64,000 nucleotides of DNA from Flavobacterium sp. Root186 (GTDB lineage: Bacteria; Bacteroidota; Bacteroidia; Flavobacteriales; Flavobacteriaceae). The notes under the pieces were generated by a model. That model worked only from the letters and a program-made list of their open reading frames with translations, searched no databases and had not been told where the DNA came from. The translations under genes were made by a program, and so were the position numbers. The DNA lies in the NCBI RefSeq assembly GCF_001428525.1, contig NZ_LMHW01000015.1, positions 248,352 through 312,351 on the forward strand, read 5' to 3'. Positions 44,033-52,791 of this stretch are shown in pieces; position 1 is the stretch's first letter, and every line of letters starts with the position of its first letter.

Positions 44033-46110
44033 TAAAAATTGCTTTATTTGGGCCTGAAAGCACAGGTAAGACAACTTTAGCAAAACAACTTGCAGATTAT
44101 TATGAAACCGAATGGGTTCCGGAATTTGCACGCGATTACCTGCAGGAAAAATGGGAAGAAAATCAGCATATTTGTACCGCTGATGACATGATGCCTATTG
44201 CTTATGGGCAAACAGCATTAGAAAACGAAAAACTTTCTTTAGCAAATAAATACTTGTTTTGCGATACCAATTTAATGGTTACCAAAGTTTTTTCTGAAGT
44301 ATATTATGGTTTTTGCGATCCACTCTTAAATGAAGCGGCACTGGAACATGATTACGATTTATTCTTCTTAACGGATATTGATGTTCCTTGGGAGAAAGAT
44401 GATATAAGAGATACTCCGGAAGGAAGAGAAACAGTGTTTTCTGTATTTAAGCAAACCTTAGTTGATAACAAAAAGCCATTTATAACACTATCAGGAAACA
44501 AAGAAAGCCGTTTGGTAAAAGCAACTGCTATTGTTGATGCTTTAAATGCTTTTAAGGAAAAAGGACTTTCATCTCAAGATTTTGTTGAAATTTATAATCA
44601 CGGAATTCCTTTCGAAAATATCTTAAAGCAATTAAAAATATTTAAGAAAGGAATAGCAAAAAGCAACCTGATTAGTCCCGCAACTGTAAACAACGGAATC
44701 TTAAGTCTGTCAGAAGCTGATTTTGCAGAAAAAGCTTCTTTTTTTGATCATCAGAAAGAAAAATTAAAAATTAAAAAATTTGTTCCCGCATCTGGCGCAG
44801 CAACAAGAATGTTCAAATTTTTAAGTGCTTTTCTGAACGATTTTAATATTGAAAAAGAAACAATAAACGCTTATATCAACAGAAAGAAAGATAAAGAACT
44901 TGCTATTTTTATCATCGGGATGGATAAGTTTCCTTTTTTTGAAACAGTTCATCAAAAGCTAAAAGAAATTTATCCTGATTTTGAAACCTTAGAAAGAGAT
45001 TATAAAAATTATTATTTTATAAAATTACTGTTGTCCCCTGATTATTATAATTCTGCGAATAAGCCAAAAGCAGTTTTACCTTTCCATTTATATAAAACAC
45101 ATATTGCAAACCCAATTGAAGAACATTTGAATGAATGTGTGCATTATGCTACATCAAAAAGTGTTTCAAATTTGCATTTTACAGTTTCAGAAATCCATCA
45201 GGATTTATTTGAAAAAGCAGTTGATGAGGTTAGAGAGAAAATAGAAAAACCTTCTGATATAAAAATTAATATTGGCTATTCTTATCAAAACAAAAGCACA
45301 GATTCTATTAATGTTGATGCTAAAAACAAAATTGTTAGAAACGCAGATGGCAATCTAATTTTTAGACCAGGCGGACATGGTGCTTTAATTGAAAATCTAA
45401 ATAATCTTGATTCAGATATCATTTTCATTAAAAATATCGATAATGTAATTCAAAATCATATTGATCAAATAACATTATACAAAAAAGCATTAGGAGGTAT
45501 TTTAATTGCTGTACAGCAAAAGGTATTTGGTTATTTGAAATCTATTGATAAACAGCAAATAAGCGAAAATGACCTTTCTGAAATTGTGGAGTTTTTAATT
45601 CAAAAACTGAATGTTAAAATGACTAAAGATTTTAATAAATTCACTTTTGAAAATAAAATTGCGAAAATTAAAGATCTATTAGACAGACCTATTAGAGTTT
45701 GCGGAATGGTTCGTAATGAAGGAGAACCAGGCGGCGGACCGTTTTGGGTAATGAATGAAAAAGGAGAAACTTCTCTGCAAATTGTAGAGACATCACAAGT
45801 TGATCTTGCGAATAAAAAACAACTTGAAATTTTAGAAGAAGCAACACATTTTAATCCAGTTGATTTAGTTTGCGGAATCAAAAACTATAAAGGCGAAAAA
45901 TTTGATCTGAAACAATTTGTAGATCAAAAATCTGGTTTTATCGTAGAAAAAAGCGTTGAAGGAAAACCAGTAAAAAGTTACGAACTTCCGGGATTATGGA
46001 ATGGATCAATGGCAAATTGGTTAACCGTTTTTGTAGCAGTTCCTTTAATTACTTTTAATCCGGTGAAAACCGTAAACGATTTATTAAAACCGGCACATCA
46101 ACCACAATAA
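43996..46110 (+). CDS. NadR-like ribosylnicotinamide kinase fused to a DUF4301 domain
   Basis: 704 aa from the ATG at 43996; an earlier ATG at 43846 lies within pnuC and adds residues unlike any NadR. N-terminal part (about 14-185): ATPase with Walker A GPESTGKTTLAK and the NadR-type VPEFARDYLQ, SRLVKATAIVDAL ending. C-terminal part (about 190-704): DUF4301, with VPASGAATRMFKFL, FRPGGHGALIENLNNLDSDIIFIKNIDNV and RVCGMVRNEGEPGGGPFWV, reminiscent of nucleotidyltransferase glycine loops. The reading frame is continuous and no stop or start separates the parts, so this appears to be a true fusion. It suggests a link between NAD salvage and DUF4301. Confidence 0.82.
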   Translation: MEKDLRQQKTTIIKIALFGPESTGKTTLAKQLADYYETEWVPEFARDYLQEKWEENQHICTADDMMPIAYGQTALENEKLSLANKYLFCDTNLMVTKVFSEVYYGFCDPLLNEAALEHDYDLFFLTDIDVPWEKDDIRDTPEGRETVFSVFKQTLVDNKKPFITLSGNKESRLVKATAIVDALNAFKEKGLSSQDFVEIYNHGIPFENILKQLKIFKKGIAKSNLISPATVNNGILSLSEADFAEKASFFDHQKEKLKIKKFVPASGAATRMFKFLSAFLNDFNIEKETINAYINRKKDKELAIFIIGMDKFPFFETVHQKLKEIYPDFETLERDYKNYYFIKLLLSPDYYNSANKPKAVLPFHLYKTHIANPIEEHLNECVHYATSKSVSNLHFTVSEIHQDLFEKAVDEVREKIEKPSDIKINIGYSYQNKSTDSINVDAKNKIVRNADGNLIFRPGGHGALIENLNNLDSDIIFIKNIDNVIQNHIDQITLYKKALGGILIAVQQKVFGYLKSIDKQQISENDLSEIVEFLIQKLNVKMTKDFNKFTFENKIAKIKDLLDRPIRVCGMVRNEGEPGGGPFWVMNEKGETSLQIVETSQVDLANKKQLEILEEATHFNPVDLVCGIKNYKGEKFDLKQFVDQKSGFIVEKSVEGKPVKSYELPGLWNGSMANWLTVFVAVPLITFNPVKTVNDLLKPAHQPQ

Positions 46111-46514
46111 TGGATAGCGAGAAAATCATATCAGAATTAAGTTTCAAAGCCGTTAGAAGCAGTGGAGCGGGCGGACAAAATGTAAATAAAGTTTCATCAA
46201 AAGTGGTTTTAACTTTTGATTTAAATGCATCGCAAGCTTTGTCTGAAGATGAAAAACTGCTTTTACAAACTAATATTGCAGCTCGTTTAACAACCGAAAA
46301 TATACTTGTTTTAAATTGTGACGAAGACAGAAGTCAGCTTAAAAACAAAGATATTGTTACAAAACGATTTCTGGAAATAATTAAAAAAGGATTGTATGTT
46401 CCGAAGATTCGAAAAGCTACAAAAATTCCAAAATCCGTAATCAAAAAAAGGATTAAAGACAAAAAGAATATTTCTGAAATAAAACAATCAAGGAGAAAAC
46501 CTAATTTGGAGTAA
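46110..46514 (+). CDS. arfB: Peptidyl-tRNA hydrolase ArfB-type ribosome rescue factor
   Basis: 134-aa RF-1-like protein with the catalytic GGQ in SSGAGGQNVNKVSSKV and a basic C-terminal tail (IPKSVIKKRIKDKKNISEIKQSRRKP) that, in ArfB/YaeJ, enters the empty mRNA channel. Releases peptides from stalled ribosomes. Its ATG overlaps the stop of the NadR fusion by 1 nt (TAATG), so it is translationally coupled to it. Followed by an AATTCC-type hairpin. Confidence 0.92.
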   Translation: MDSEKIISELSFKAVRSSGAGGQNVNKVSSKVVLTFDLNASQALSEDEKLLLQTNIAARLTTENILVLNCDEDRSQLKNKDIVTKRFLEIIKKGLYVPKIRKATKIPKSVIKKRIKDKKNISEIKQSRRKPNLE

Positions 46515-46528
46515 AATGCCAATTTTTT

Positions 46529-46586
46529 AAACTCCAAATTCCAAAGACACTAATTTGAAAAGTGAGTTTTGGAATTTGGAATTTGT
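46529..46586 (+). terminator. Terminator after arfB (AATTCCAAATTCC palindrome family)
   Basis: ACTCCAAATTCCAAA at 46531-46545 pairs with TTTGGAATTTGG at 46568-46579. T-rich sequence follows. Same palindrome family as at 9520 and 53185. Confidence 0.6.
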
Positions 46587-46613
46587 TTTTTGGGATTTAA
46601 CACATTACATTTG
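46583..46613 (+). promoter_or_regulatory. Promoter of the TPP-controlled TonB receptor
   Basis: TTG at 46583-46585, a 20-bp spacer and TACATTTG at 46606-46613 (exact TAnnTTTG). The same TACATTTG lies before the other TPP riboswitch (62374-62381). Confidence 0.6.
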
Positions 46614-46620
46614 CACTGTC

Positions 46621-46697
46621 TCAAAGGGGTGCTCTAAATAACGAGCTGAGATCATACCCAAAGAACCTGAGCGAGTAATGTTGCTAAGGGAAAAAAC
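46621..46697 (+). ncRNA. TPP riboswitch (THI element)
   Basis: The conserved aptamer core is clear: GGGGTGCTC at the 5' side, CTGAGATCATACCC, GAACCTGA and the closing AAGGGAA. It binds thiamine pyrophosphate and lies 96 nt upstream of the TonB receptor. A possible expression platform, a hairpin over the start codon, is listed separately; no T-run terminator was seen. Confidence 0.95.
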
Positions 46698-46774
46698 GAC
46701 AATTTCGAGTGTCAATACTTTGTTTTGTCGTGAAACACATTTATTAATTTAACCAAAGAATAATTCCCCCTTTT

Positions 46775-46795
46775 ATTCGTAATTCTTTACGAATG
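46775..46795 (+). promoter_or_regulatory. Start-codon hairpin of the TonB receptor gene
   Basis: ATTCGTAA at 46775-46782, loop TTCT, TTACGAAT at 46787-46794: an 8-bp stem that includes the first two bases of the ATG (46793-46795). Together with the upstream TPP aptamer this suggests translational control. Confidence 0.5.
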
Positions 46796-48955
46796 AAAAC
46801 TTTTTTTTTAGGTGCTAAGGCACAGAGGTACAAAGGTTCTAAGATTCAAAATGTAATCAGAACCAAATCTATTTTTTTTATTCTATTCTCTATTTTCTTT
46901 ACTCTATTCTCTTACGGACAGGAACAAGACTCAACTCAGGTAAATCAGCTTGATAACGTTTTGGTTTCTGCAGTTCGTGTTACGACTAAAACTCCGGTTA
47001 CGTTTAGTAATATGGATAAAAAGGAAATTAAATTTAGAAATCTCGGACAGGATATTCCCGTTTTAATGAATTATCTTCCATCTGTTGTTACAACTTCGGA
47101 TGCTGGAGGAGGAATTGGTTATACCGGAATCAGAGTCCGCGGAAGCGATGCTACAAGGGTAAACGTAACCATAAACGGAATTCCATATAACGACGCCGAA
47201 AGTCAGGGAACTTTTTGGGTAAATATGCCCGATTTTGCTTCTTCTGTAGAAAGCTTACAATTACAGCGCGGAGTAGGAACTTCTACAAATGGTTCTGGAG
47301 CTTTTGGAGCAAGTTTAAATATGCTGACAGATAGTTATGCATCTAAACCAACTGGAGAGATCTCTGGCTCATTTGGAAGTTTTAATTCTCAAAAAGAGAC
47401 AGTAAAATTCAGCACTGGTCTGCTAAATGATCATTTTGAATTGGCAGGACGTTTGTCCAGAATTAAATCTGATGGTTATGTTGATCGTGCTAGTTCTGAT
47501 TTGAAATCTTATTTTTTGCAGGGAACTTATGTTGGAAAAACAACTTTAATTAAAGCTTTGGTTTTTGGCGGAACAGAAAAAACATACCAATCCTGGAATG
47601 GAATCGATGCTGAAACTTTAAATTCAGATCGTACATTTAACTCTGCAGGAATGTATACTGATGAAGCAGGAAATGTTCGTTTTTATGACAATGAAACTGA
47701 CAATTATAAACAAGATCATTATCAGTTACACTGGAGCGAATCTTTCTCTGATAAATGGAGCACTAATTTAGCTTTACATTATACAAAAGGGCAGGGTTAC
47801 TATGAAAATTATAAAGAAGACGCTGATATGGCTGATTATAATTTAAATCCTGTTGGAGCAATTACAACAACAGATCTAGTTCGTCAGAAATGGTTAGATA
47901 ATGATTTTTACGGAACTACTTTTTCAGCAAAATATAAAGATGAAAAACTGGATGTTATTCTTGGCGGCGGCTGGAATAAATACGAAGGAGATCATTATGG
48001 AAAAGTAATTTGGGCAAGAAATGCTTCACAATCAGAATTGGGAGATCATTATTACGATGATTTTTCTACAAAAACAGATGGGAATATTTTTGCAAAAGCA
48101 AATTACCAGTTTACAGAAAAATTAAGCTTTTATGGCGATTTACAATATAGAAGAGTACAATATAAAGCAGATAGTCCTGAAACTGGTTTAGTTAATGATA
48201 CTTTCAATTTCTTTAACCCGAAAGCTGGTTTGAACTACGAAATCAATGAAAAAAACACACTGTATTTTTCATACGCACGTGCGAATCGTGAACCAAACAG
48301 AACAGATTACGAAGGTGGCAATGTAAAACCAGAAAAACTTAATGATTTTGAATTAGGCTGGAGATTTAATTCAGAGAAATTCCAGCTGAATTCAAATTTC
48401 TACTACATGGGTTACAAAGATCAGTTGATTTTAACCGGAAGATTAGACGATGTTGGAGCACCAATTCGTGCCAATACTGAAAAAAGTTATAGATTAGGAT
48501 TTGAATTGGATGCAACAATTTCGCTTTCGGACAAATTTATTCTTAGACCAAATTTTACGCTTAGCAGTAATAAAAATGTTGATCTTGCGGTCGAAGGACA
48601 ATATTACGGAACAACAAAAATCGCCTATTCGCCAGAAGTTATCGCCGGAAATATAATTGTGTACAGCCCAATAAAAAGTTTGCATATTTCTTTATTGCAA
48701 AAGTATGTTGGAGAACAATACATGAATAATATCGAATTGCCAGAAGCTAAATTGGCTGATTATTTTGTAAATGATTTAAATGTTTCTTATGAAATAAAAC
48801 CAAGAGCAGTCTTTAAATCAATTACAATTACAGGCTTGGTAAACAATATTTTAGATAAAAAATATGTTTCAAACGGAGCAATGTGGGATATTTATCCATA
48901 CTACTATCCGCAGGCAGGAATTAATTTCTTAGCCGGATTAACACTGAAATTCTAA
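46793..48955 (+). CDS. TonB-dependent receptor, TPP-riboswitch controlled (probable thiamine uptake)
   Basis: 720-aa outer-membrane receptor. Signal region (about 1-42) has an extended, unusual n-region (GAKAQRYKGSKIQ) derived from repeat-like DNA. Then the TonB-box region QLDNVLVSAVRV, plug domain (IRVRGSDATRVNVTINGIPYND; GAFGASLNMLTD) and barrel ending FLAGLTLKF. No carboxypeptidase-like N-terminal domain, so it is not SusC. The TPP riboswitch in its leader implies uptake of thiamine or its phosphates or precursors, as proposed earlier for riboswitch-controlled OMR-type receptors in Bacteroidota. Confidence 0.88.
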   Translation: MKTFFLGAKAQRYKGSKIQNVIRTKSIFFILFSIFFTLFSYGQEQDSTQVNQLDNVLVSAVRVTTKTPVTFSNMDKKEIKFRNLGQDIPVLMNYLPSVVTTSDAGGGIGYTGIRVRGSDATRVNVTINGIPYNDAESQGTFWVNMPDFASSVESLQLQRGVGTSTNGSGAFGASLNMLTDSYASKPTGEISGSFGSFNSQKETVKFSTGLLNDHFELAGRLSRIKSDGYVDRASSDLKSYFLQGTYVGKTTLIKALVFGGTEKTYQSWNGIDAETLNSDRTFNSAGMYTDEAGNVRFYDNETDNYKQDHYQLHWSESFSDKWSTNLALHYTKGQGYYENYKEDADMADYNLNPVGAITTTDLVRQKWLDNDFYGTTFSAKYKDEKLDVILGGGWNKYEGDHYGKVIWARNASQSELGDHYYDDFSTKTDGNIFAKANYQFTEKLSFYGDLQYRRVQYKADSPETGLVNDTFNFFNPKAGLNYEINEKNTLYFSYARANREPNRTDYEGGNVKPEKLNDFELGWRFNSEKFQLNSNFYYMGYKDQLILTGRLDDVGAPIRANTEKSYRLGFELDATISLSDKFILRPNFTLSSNKNVDLAVEGQYYGTTKIAYSPEVIAGNIIVYSPIKSLHISLLQKYVGEQYMNNIELPEAKLADYFVNDLNVSYEIKPRAVFKSITITGLVNNILDKKYVSNGAMWDIYPYYYPQAGINFLAGLTLKF

Positions 48956-48960
48956 AAAAT

Positions 48961-48997
48961 AAAAAAGCCTGAAAATTTAAACTTTCAGGCTTTTTTT
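48961..48997. terminator. Bidirectional terminator
   Basis: A-run, GCCTGAAA, loop, TTTCAGGC, T-run, between the TonB receptor (plus) and the Rieske-like gene (minus). Confidence 0.85.
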
Positions 48998-49001
48998 ATT
49001 T

Positions 49002-49415
49002 TTAATTGTAAACGTGAATCACAGTTCCGGTGACCTGAACTTTATATTGTTTTAGCGGATATTCTTTCCCTCCAAGTCCGGTAAACAAACTGTAAGAAGT
49101 TTTATCACACGAACACACGGCATTTATACCATCAATTGTCATTGCAACGCAAGAAGTTATTTCCTGATTAGGGCATGCTGCATCAAATGCATTATAACCG
49201 CTTCCTGCATTAAAAATAATAATTCCTTTTGCACCGTAATTAGGAACTATAACGCCGTTACTCACAAATTTAAGATTTGAATAAGCAGGCAGGTTCATGT
49301 CTACAGACAAATTAACGGTGTAATTAGGTATGTAAGGGTTTTTATTACTGCGATCATTGTCGCTGCATGCGAAAAGCACAGAAACGAAAAGAATTAAGAG
49401 CCAGATTTTTTTCAT
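49002..49415 (-). CDS. Rieske-fold lipoprotein with degenerate cluster ligands
   Basis: 137-aa lipoprotein (lipobox VSVLFAC). The sequence aligns by eye with Rieske ferredoxin folds: GIIIFNAGSGYNAFDAACPNQ, a spacer, then CSCDKTSYSLFTG and PLKQYKVQVTGTVIHVYN. The canonical Cys-x-His and Cys-x2-His ligand pairs read CPN and CSCD here, so both His ligands are missing. A conventional Rieske 2Fe-2S centre is therefore unlikely. No partner gene nearby; function unknown. Confidence 0.65.
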   Translation of the reverse strand: MKKIWLLILFVSVLFACSDNDRSNKNPYIPNYTVNLSVDMNLPAYSNLKFVSNGVIVPNYGAKGIIIFNAGSGYNAFDAACPNQEITSCVAMTIDGINAVCSCDKTSYSLFTGLGGKEYPLKQYKVQVTGTVIHVYN

Positions 49416-49507
49416 TATTTTAATAAGAATTAGTTAAACAAAAATAATTTATTTAGATTTGATTTTTATATGATTAACATATAATTATGTACTATTAAAA
49501 ATAATAG

Positions 49508-49515
49508 TATATTTG
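49508..49515 (+). promoter_or_regulatory. -7 promoter element for greA
   Basis: TATATTTG, an exact TAnnTTTG match 56 nt before the greA ATG; transcription would start near 49521. Confidence 0.55.
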
Positions 49516-49520
49516 TAATA

Positions 49521-49548
49521 CAAAATCCCGTCCCGATGGGATTTTTTC
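49521..49548 (+). terminator. Leader hairpin with T-run before greA
   Basis: AAATCCCGTCCCGATGGGAT followed by TTTTT. It starts at the predicted transcription start and lies wholly within the greA leader, so it could attenuate greA. It may also serve as the end of upstream read-through. Confidence 0.55.
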
Positions 49549-49570
49549 TATTTATGTAAACGATGAAGTT

Positions 49571-50047
49571 ATGAGTAAAGTATCTTATTATACCGCAGAG
49601 GGGTTAAAAAAATTGAAAGATGAATTAGAGCATTTAAAAAGTGTAATGCGTCCTAAGGCATCTCAAGATATAGCAGAGGCAAGAGACAAAGGCGATTTAT
49701 CTGAAAACGCCGAATATGATGCTGCAAAAGAAGCGCAGGGTTTATTAGAAATGAGAATTGCTAAATTAGAAGAAGTATATTCTAACGCAAGATTAATCGA
49801 CGAATCACAATTAGATGTTTCGAAAGTTTTGGTGCTTTCTAATGTAAAAATTAAAAACCAAGGCAACGGAATGGAAATGAAATATACACTTGTGGCAGAA
49901 AGTGAAGCCGATTTAAAGACAGGGAAAATTTCTGTAACTTCTCCTATTGGAAAAGGTTTACTAGGAAAATCTGTTGGCGAAGTAGCTGAAATTACAGTGC
50001 CAAACGGTGTTTTGAAATTTGAAATTCTGGAAATCTCAAGAGACTAA
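49571..50047 (+). CDS. greA: Transcript cleavage factor GreA
   Basis: 158-aa elongation factor that enters the RNA polymerase secondary channel and stimulates cleavage of backtracked RNA. The N-terminal coiled coil carries the acidic tip in AEARDKGDLSENAEYDAAKE (Asp and Glu of the conserved GD-LSENAEY motif). The C-terminal FKBP-like domain is SPIGKGLLGKSVGEVAEITVP. Standard length. It is followed by a HIT-family gene 52 nt later, probably co-transcribed. Confidence 0.96.
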   Translation: MSKVSYYTAEGLKKLKDELEHLKSVMRPKASQDIAEARDKGDLSENAEYDAAKEAQGLLEMRIAKLEEVYSNARLIDESQLDVSKVLVLSNVKIKNQGNGMEMKYTLVAESEADLKTGKISVTSPIGKGLLGKSVGEVAEITVPNGVLKFEILEISRD

Positions 50048-50099
50048 GTCATTGCGAGTAACGAAGCAATCCCATTATTAAGATTTTAAAAATAAAAAA

Positions 50100-50489
50100 A
50101 TGAGCAGCATTTTCACTAAAATAGTAAACGGAGAAATTCCTGCATATAAAATTGCTGAAGAGGATAATTTTTTAGCTTTTTTAGATGTAAATCCAAATGC
50201 TAAAGGACACACACTTTGTATTCCGAAACAAGAAATCGATAAGATTTTTGATATGGATGAAGAATTGTATTTAGGTTTGATGAAATTTTCTAAAAAAGTT
50301 GCAGCGGCGCTTGAAAAAACGGTTCCTTGCAAAAGAATCGGAATTGCGGTTGTAGGTTTAGAAGTTCCTCATGCACACGTGCATTTGATTCCGTTAAACC
50401 ATATGGACGAAATGCGTTTTCAAAATAAAGTTTCTCTTTCGAAAGAAGAATTTGAAGCTTTAGCAAAAGATATTCAGGCAAACTTGTAA
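50100..50489 (+). CDS. HIT-family (HINT-type) nucleotide-binding protein
   Basis: 129-aa histidine-triad hydrolase. Active-site motif VPHAHVHLIPL gives the His-x-His-x-His triad; the N-terminal IFTKIVNGEIPAYKIAEEDNFLAFLD is typical of Hint purine-nucleoside phosphoramidases. Cytoplasmic. Natural substrate unknown. Ends before a bidirectional terminator; the gap 50490-50526 contains an inverted partial copy of the GCGAAGTCGAA word seen at 36318. Confidence 0.92.
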   Translation: MSSIFTKIVNGEIPAYKIAEEDNFLAFLDVNPNAKGHTLCIPKQEIDKIFDMDEELYLGLMKFSKKVAAALEKTVPCKRIGIAVVGLEVPHAHVHLIPLNHMDEMRFQNKVSLSKEEFEALAKDIQANL

Positions 50490-50525
50490 AACATACGAAG
50501 GTTTCGACTTCGCGCAACCTGACAT

Positions 50526-50562
50526 AAAAAAACACCAATTCAGTATGAGTTGGTGTTTTTTT
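50526..50562. terminator. Bidirectional terminator
   Basis: A-run with ACACCAA, loop, TTGGTGT and T-run between convergent HIT (plus) and histidine-kinase (minus) genes. Confidence 0.85.
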
Positions 50563-50569
50563 ATTTCTG

Positions 50570-51724
50570 TTAAAGAGGATCAACTATTTTATAACTGATT
50601 TGAAAAGTGGTTCCTTTTCCAATTTCAGAATGTAAAACCTTAATATTTCCGTTGTGATATTCTTCGACAATTCTTTTAGTCAAAGAAAGTCCCAAACCCC
50701 AGCCGCGTTTTTTTGTTGTAAAACCAGGCTCAAAAATAGTTTTGAATTGTTTTTTTAAAATTCCGCTTCCCGAATCTTTCACATTTATTTTTACATGATG
50801 AGAATCCTGTTCAATCGCCAGTTCCAAGCTTCCTTTTCCTTTCATGGCGTCAATCGCATTTTTGATCAGGTTTTCAATCGTCCAGCTGTGAAGCGTTGGA
50901 TTAATTAAAGTAAAAATAAGTTTCTCAGGAGCCTGATAAGAGAATGAAACTTGTTTAGAAAAACGAGATTGTAAATATTCGTAAGTATTTAAAGTTTCGC
51001 TGACAATATCGTATGGCTCCAAAACAGGAATAGAACCAATTTTAGAAAAACGGTCTGTAATCGTTTGTAATCGATCAATATCTTTTTCTATTTCCAATGT
51101 TATAGATTGATCAATTTCTTCGGTTTTCAAAATCTCAACCCAGCCAATTAATGAGGAAAGCGGCGTCCCGATCTGATGTGCTGTTTCTTTTGCCATTCCT
51201 GCCCACAATTTATTCTGTGTTGCCATTTTGGTGCTTTTGTAAAAATTATAAATTAAAGCAACAAATAAAAAGATAATCAGCAGTAAGGCAATGGGGTAGT
51301 ATTTTAGTTTATTCAGCAATTCTGAATTACCATAATACAAATGTTGATATTTTCCCGGAGCATATTCAAACGTTATGGGTTCATTTTCATTTTTTAAATT
51401 TGTCAGGAATTTTTTTAATTTTTTCTTGTCATTAAGAATATCATCAGGAACGTTTTTAGAACTCACAACGTTACCATAAAGCATTACTACAGCAGGAATT
51501 GAAGTGTTGTTACTGAAAATTTGAAGCGGAAGATCTACATCAGTATTTTCGTCCGCATTAACAATTGTAATTTGCGCATTCGCAAAAAGGTTCATTTTCA
51601 GGCGTTCTTCATTTTTAAAAATTTGAAAAAATGTATAAGTATTCCAGAGAATCAAAGTAATGATTGAAAAGGAAATAAGAATTATGACCCAGCGAGTTTT
51701 ATTTCTACTTTCAGAAAAACGCAT
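50570..51724 (-). CDS. Orphan sensor histidine kinase
   Basis: 384-aa membrane kinase. Helix 1 (about 12-36), a periplasmic region of about 105 residues, helix 2 (about 142-160), then the dimerisation H-box MAKETAHQIGTPLSSLIGW with His183, N-box ENLIKNAIDAMKGKG, G1 VKDSGSGI and G2 RGWGLGLSLTKRIVEEYHNG. No HAMP domain is obvious. No response regulator gene is adjacent, so the partner must be elsewhere. Signal unknown. Confidence 0.92.
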   Translation of the reverse strand: MRFSESRNKTRWVIILISFSIITLILWNTYTFFQIFKNEERLKMNLFANAQITIVNADENTDVDLPLQIFSNNTSIPAVVMLYGNVVSSKNVPDDILNDKKKLKKFLTNLKNENEPITFEYAPGKYQHLYYGNSELLNKLKYYPIALLLIIFLFVALIYNFYKSTKMATQNKLWAGMAKETAHQIGTPLSSLIGWVEILKTEEIDQSITLEIEKDIDRLQTITDRFSKIGSIPVLEPYDIVSETLNTYEYLQSRFSKQVSFSYQAPEKLIFTLINPTLHSWTIENLIKNAIDAMKGKGSLELAIEQDSHHVKINVKDSGSGILKKQFKTIFEPGFTTKKRGWGLGLSLTKRIVEEYHNGNIKVLHSEIGKGTTFQISYKIVDPL

Positions 51725-51884
51725 AAATTAATTTTTGAGGTATAAATATAACGAAATTAACACATTTTATATTTTGCAGGGCTTTAAAAGTTTTTTGGTT
51801 TTATCTTCTAAAACTATTTCTTTGAATTGAACGATTTCTCTACTTTTGTATGACCGAAATGAGGTTCGGTTAAACTAGAAAATT

Positions 51885-52760
51885 ATGATTAGCATCAATC
51901 CAAAAGAAATATCAACGCCGCAGCTGCATGCTTATCTGCAAAGTTCGGTAGGGCCGAGACCAATTGCTTTTGCAAGTACAATAAGCGAGAAAGGAATTCC
52001 AAATTTGTCGCCATTTAGTTTCTTTAATGTATTTAGTGCTAATCCGCCAATTCTGGTTTTTTCGCCATCAAGACGTGTGCGCGACAATACGATAAAACAT
52101 ACTTTAATTAATGCTGAAGCAACAAAAGAAGTTGTTATAAATGTTGTTAATTATGATTTGGTACAGCAGACTTCGTTAGCAAGTACAGAATATGGAGAAG
52201 GTGTAAACGAATTTATCAAAGCAGGTTTAACACAAATTCCGTCAGATTTAGTAAAACCCTATCGCGTAAAAGAATCTCCAGTTCAATTTGAATGCAAGAT
52301 AACGCAGATTATTCCGTTAGGAACAGAAGGAGGGGCAGGAAACTTAATTTTGTGTGAAGTAGTAAAAATTCATATTCACGAATCAATTTTAGATGAAAAT
52401 GGAGCAATCGATCAGCATAAAATAGATTTGGTTTCAAGACTTGGGGGAAATTGGTATTCAAGATCGAATCAGGGACTTTTTGAAGTACCAAAACCGCTGA
52501 CAACTTTAGGTGTTGGTGTTGATGTAATTCCTAATTTTATTAAAGAAAGCCCTGTTTTTAATGGGAATGACCTCGGAAAATTAGGAAATATAGAAGCCTT
52601 GCCTACAACGGAAGAAGTTAGTATATTTGTGAAAGAAAATTTTTCTGTAAAAGGAGTTTTAAGCTCAGATGATCAGGAAAAAATACACTTAGAGGCCAAA
52701 AAATATCTGAATAATGATGATATACAATCGGCGTGGAAAGTGCTTTTAGCTAAAAAATAA
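51885..52760 (+). CDS. Flavin reductase-like FMN-binding protein
   Basis: 291 aa, flavin-reductase-like split barrel (DIM6/NTAB type). The flavin-binding N-terminal core is GPRPIAFASTISEKGIPNLSPFSFFNVFSANPP and the middle has EFECKITQIIPLG-like strands (VQFECKITQIIPLGTEGGAGN). An unusual C-terminal 60-residue helical tail follows. Natural electron acceptor unknown. Followed 31 nt later by the DUF3127 gene on the same strand. Confidence 0.87.
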   Translation: MISINPKEISTPQLHAYLQSSVGPRPIAFASTISEKGIPNLSPFSFFNVFSANPPILVFSPSRRVRDNTIKHTLINAEATKEVVINVVNYDLVQQTSLASTEYGEGVNEFIKAGLTQIPSDLVKPYRVKESPVQFECKITQIIPLGTEGGAGNLILCEVVKIHIHESILDENGAIDQHKIDLVSRLGGNWYSRSNQGLFEVPKPLTTLGVGVDVIPNFIKESPVFNGNDLGKLGNIEALPTTEEVSIFVKENFSVKGVLSSDDQEKIHLEAKKYLNNDDIQSAWKVLLAKK

Positions 52761-52791
52761 GAATAGAAACAATAATTAATTATAGACGAAG

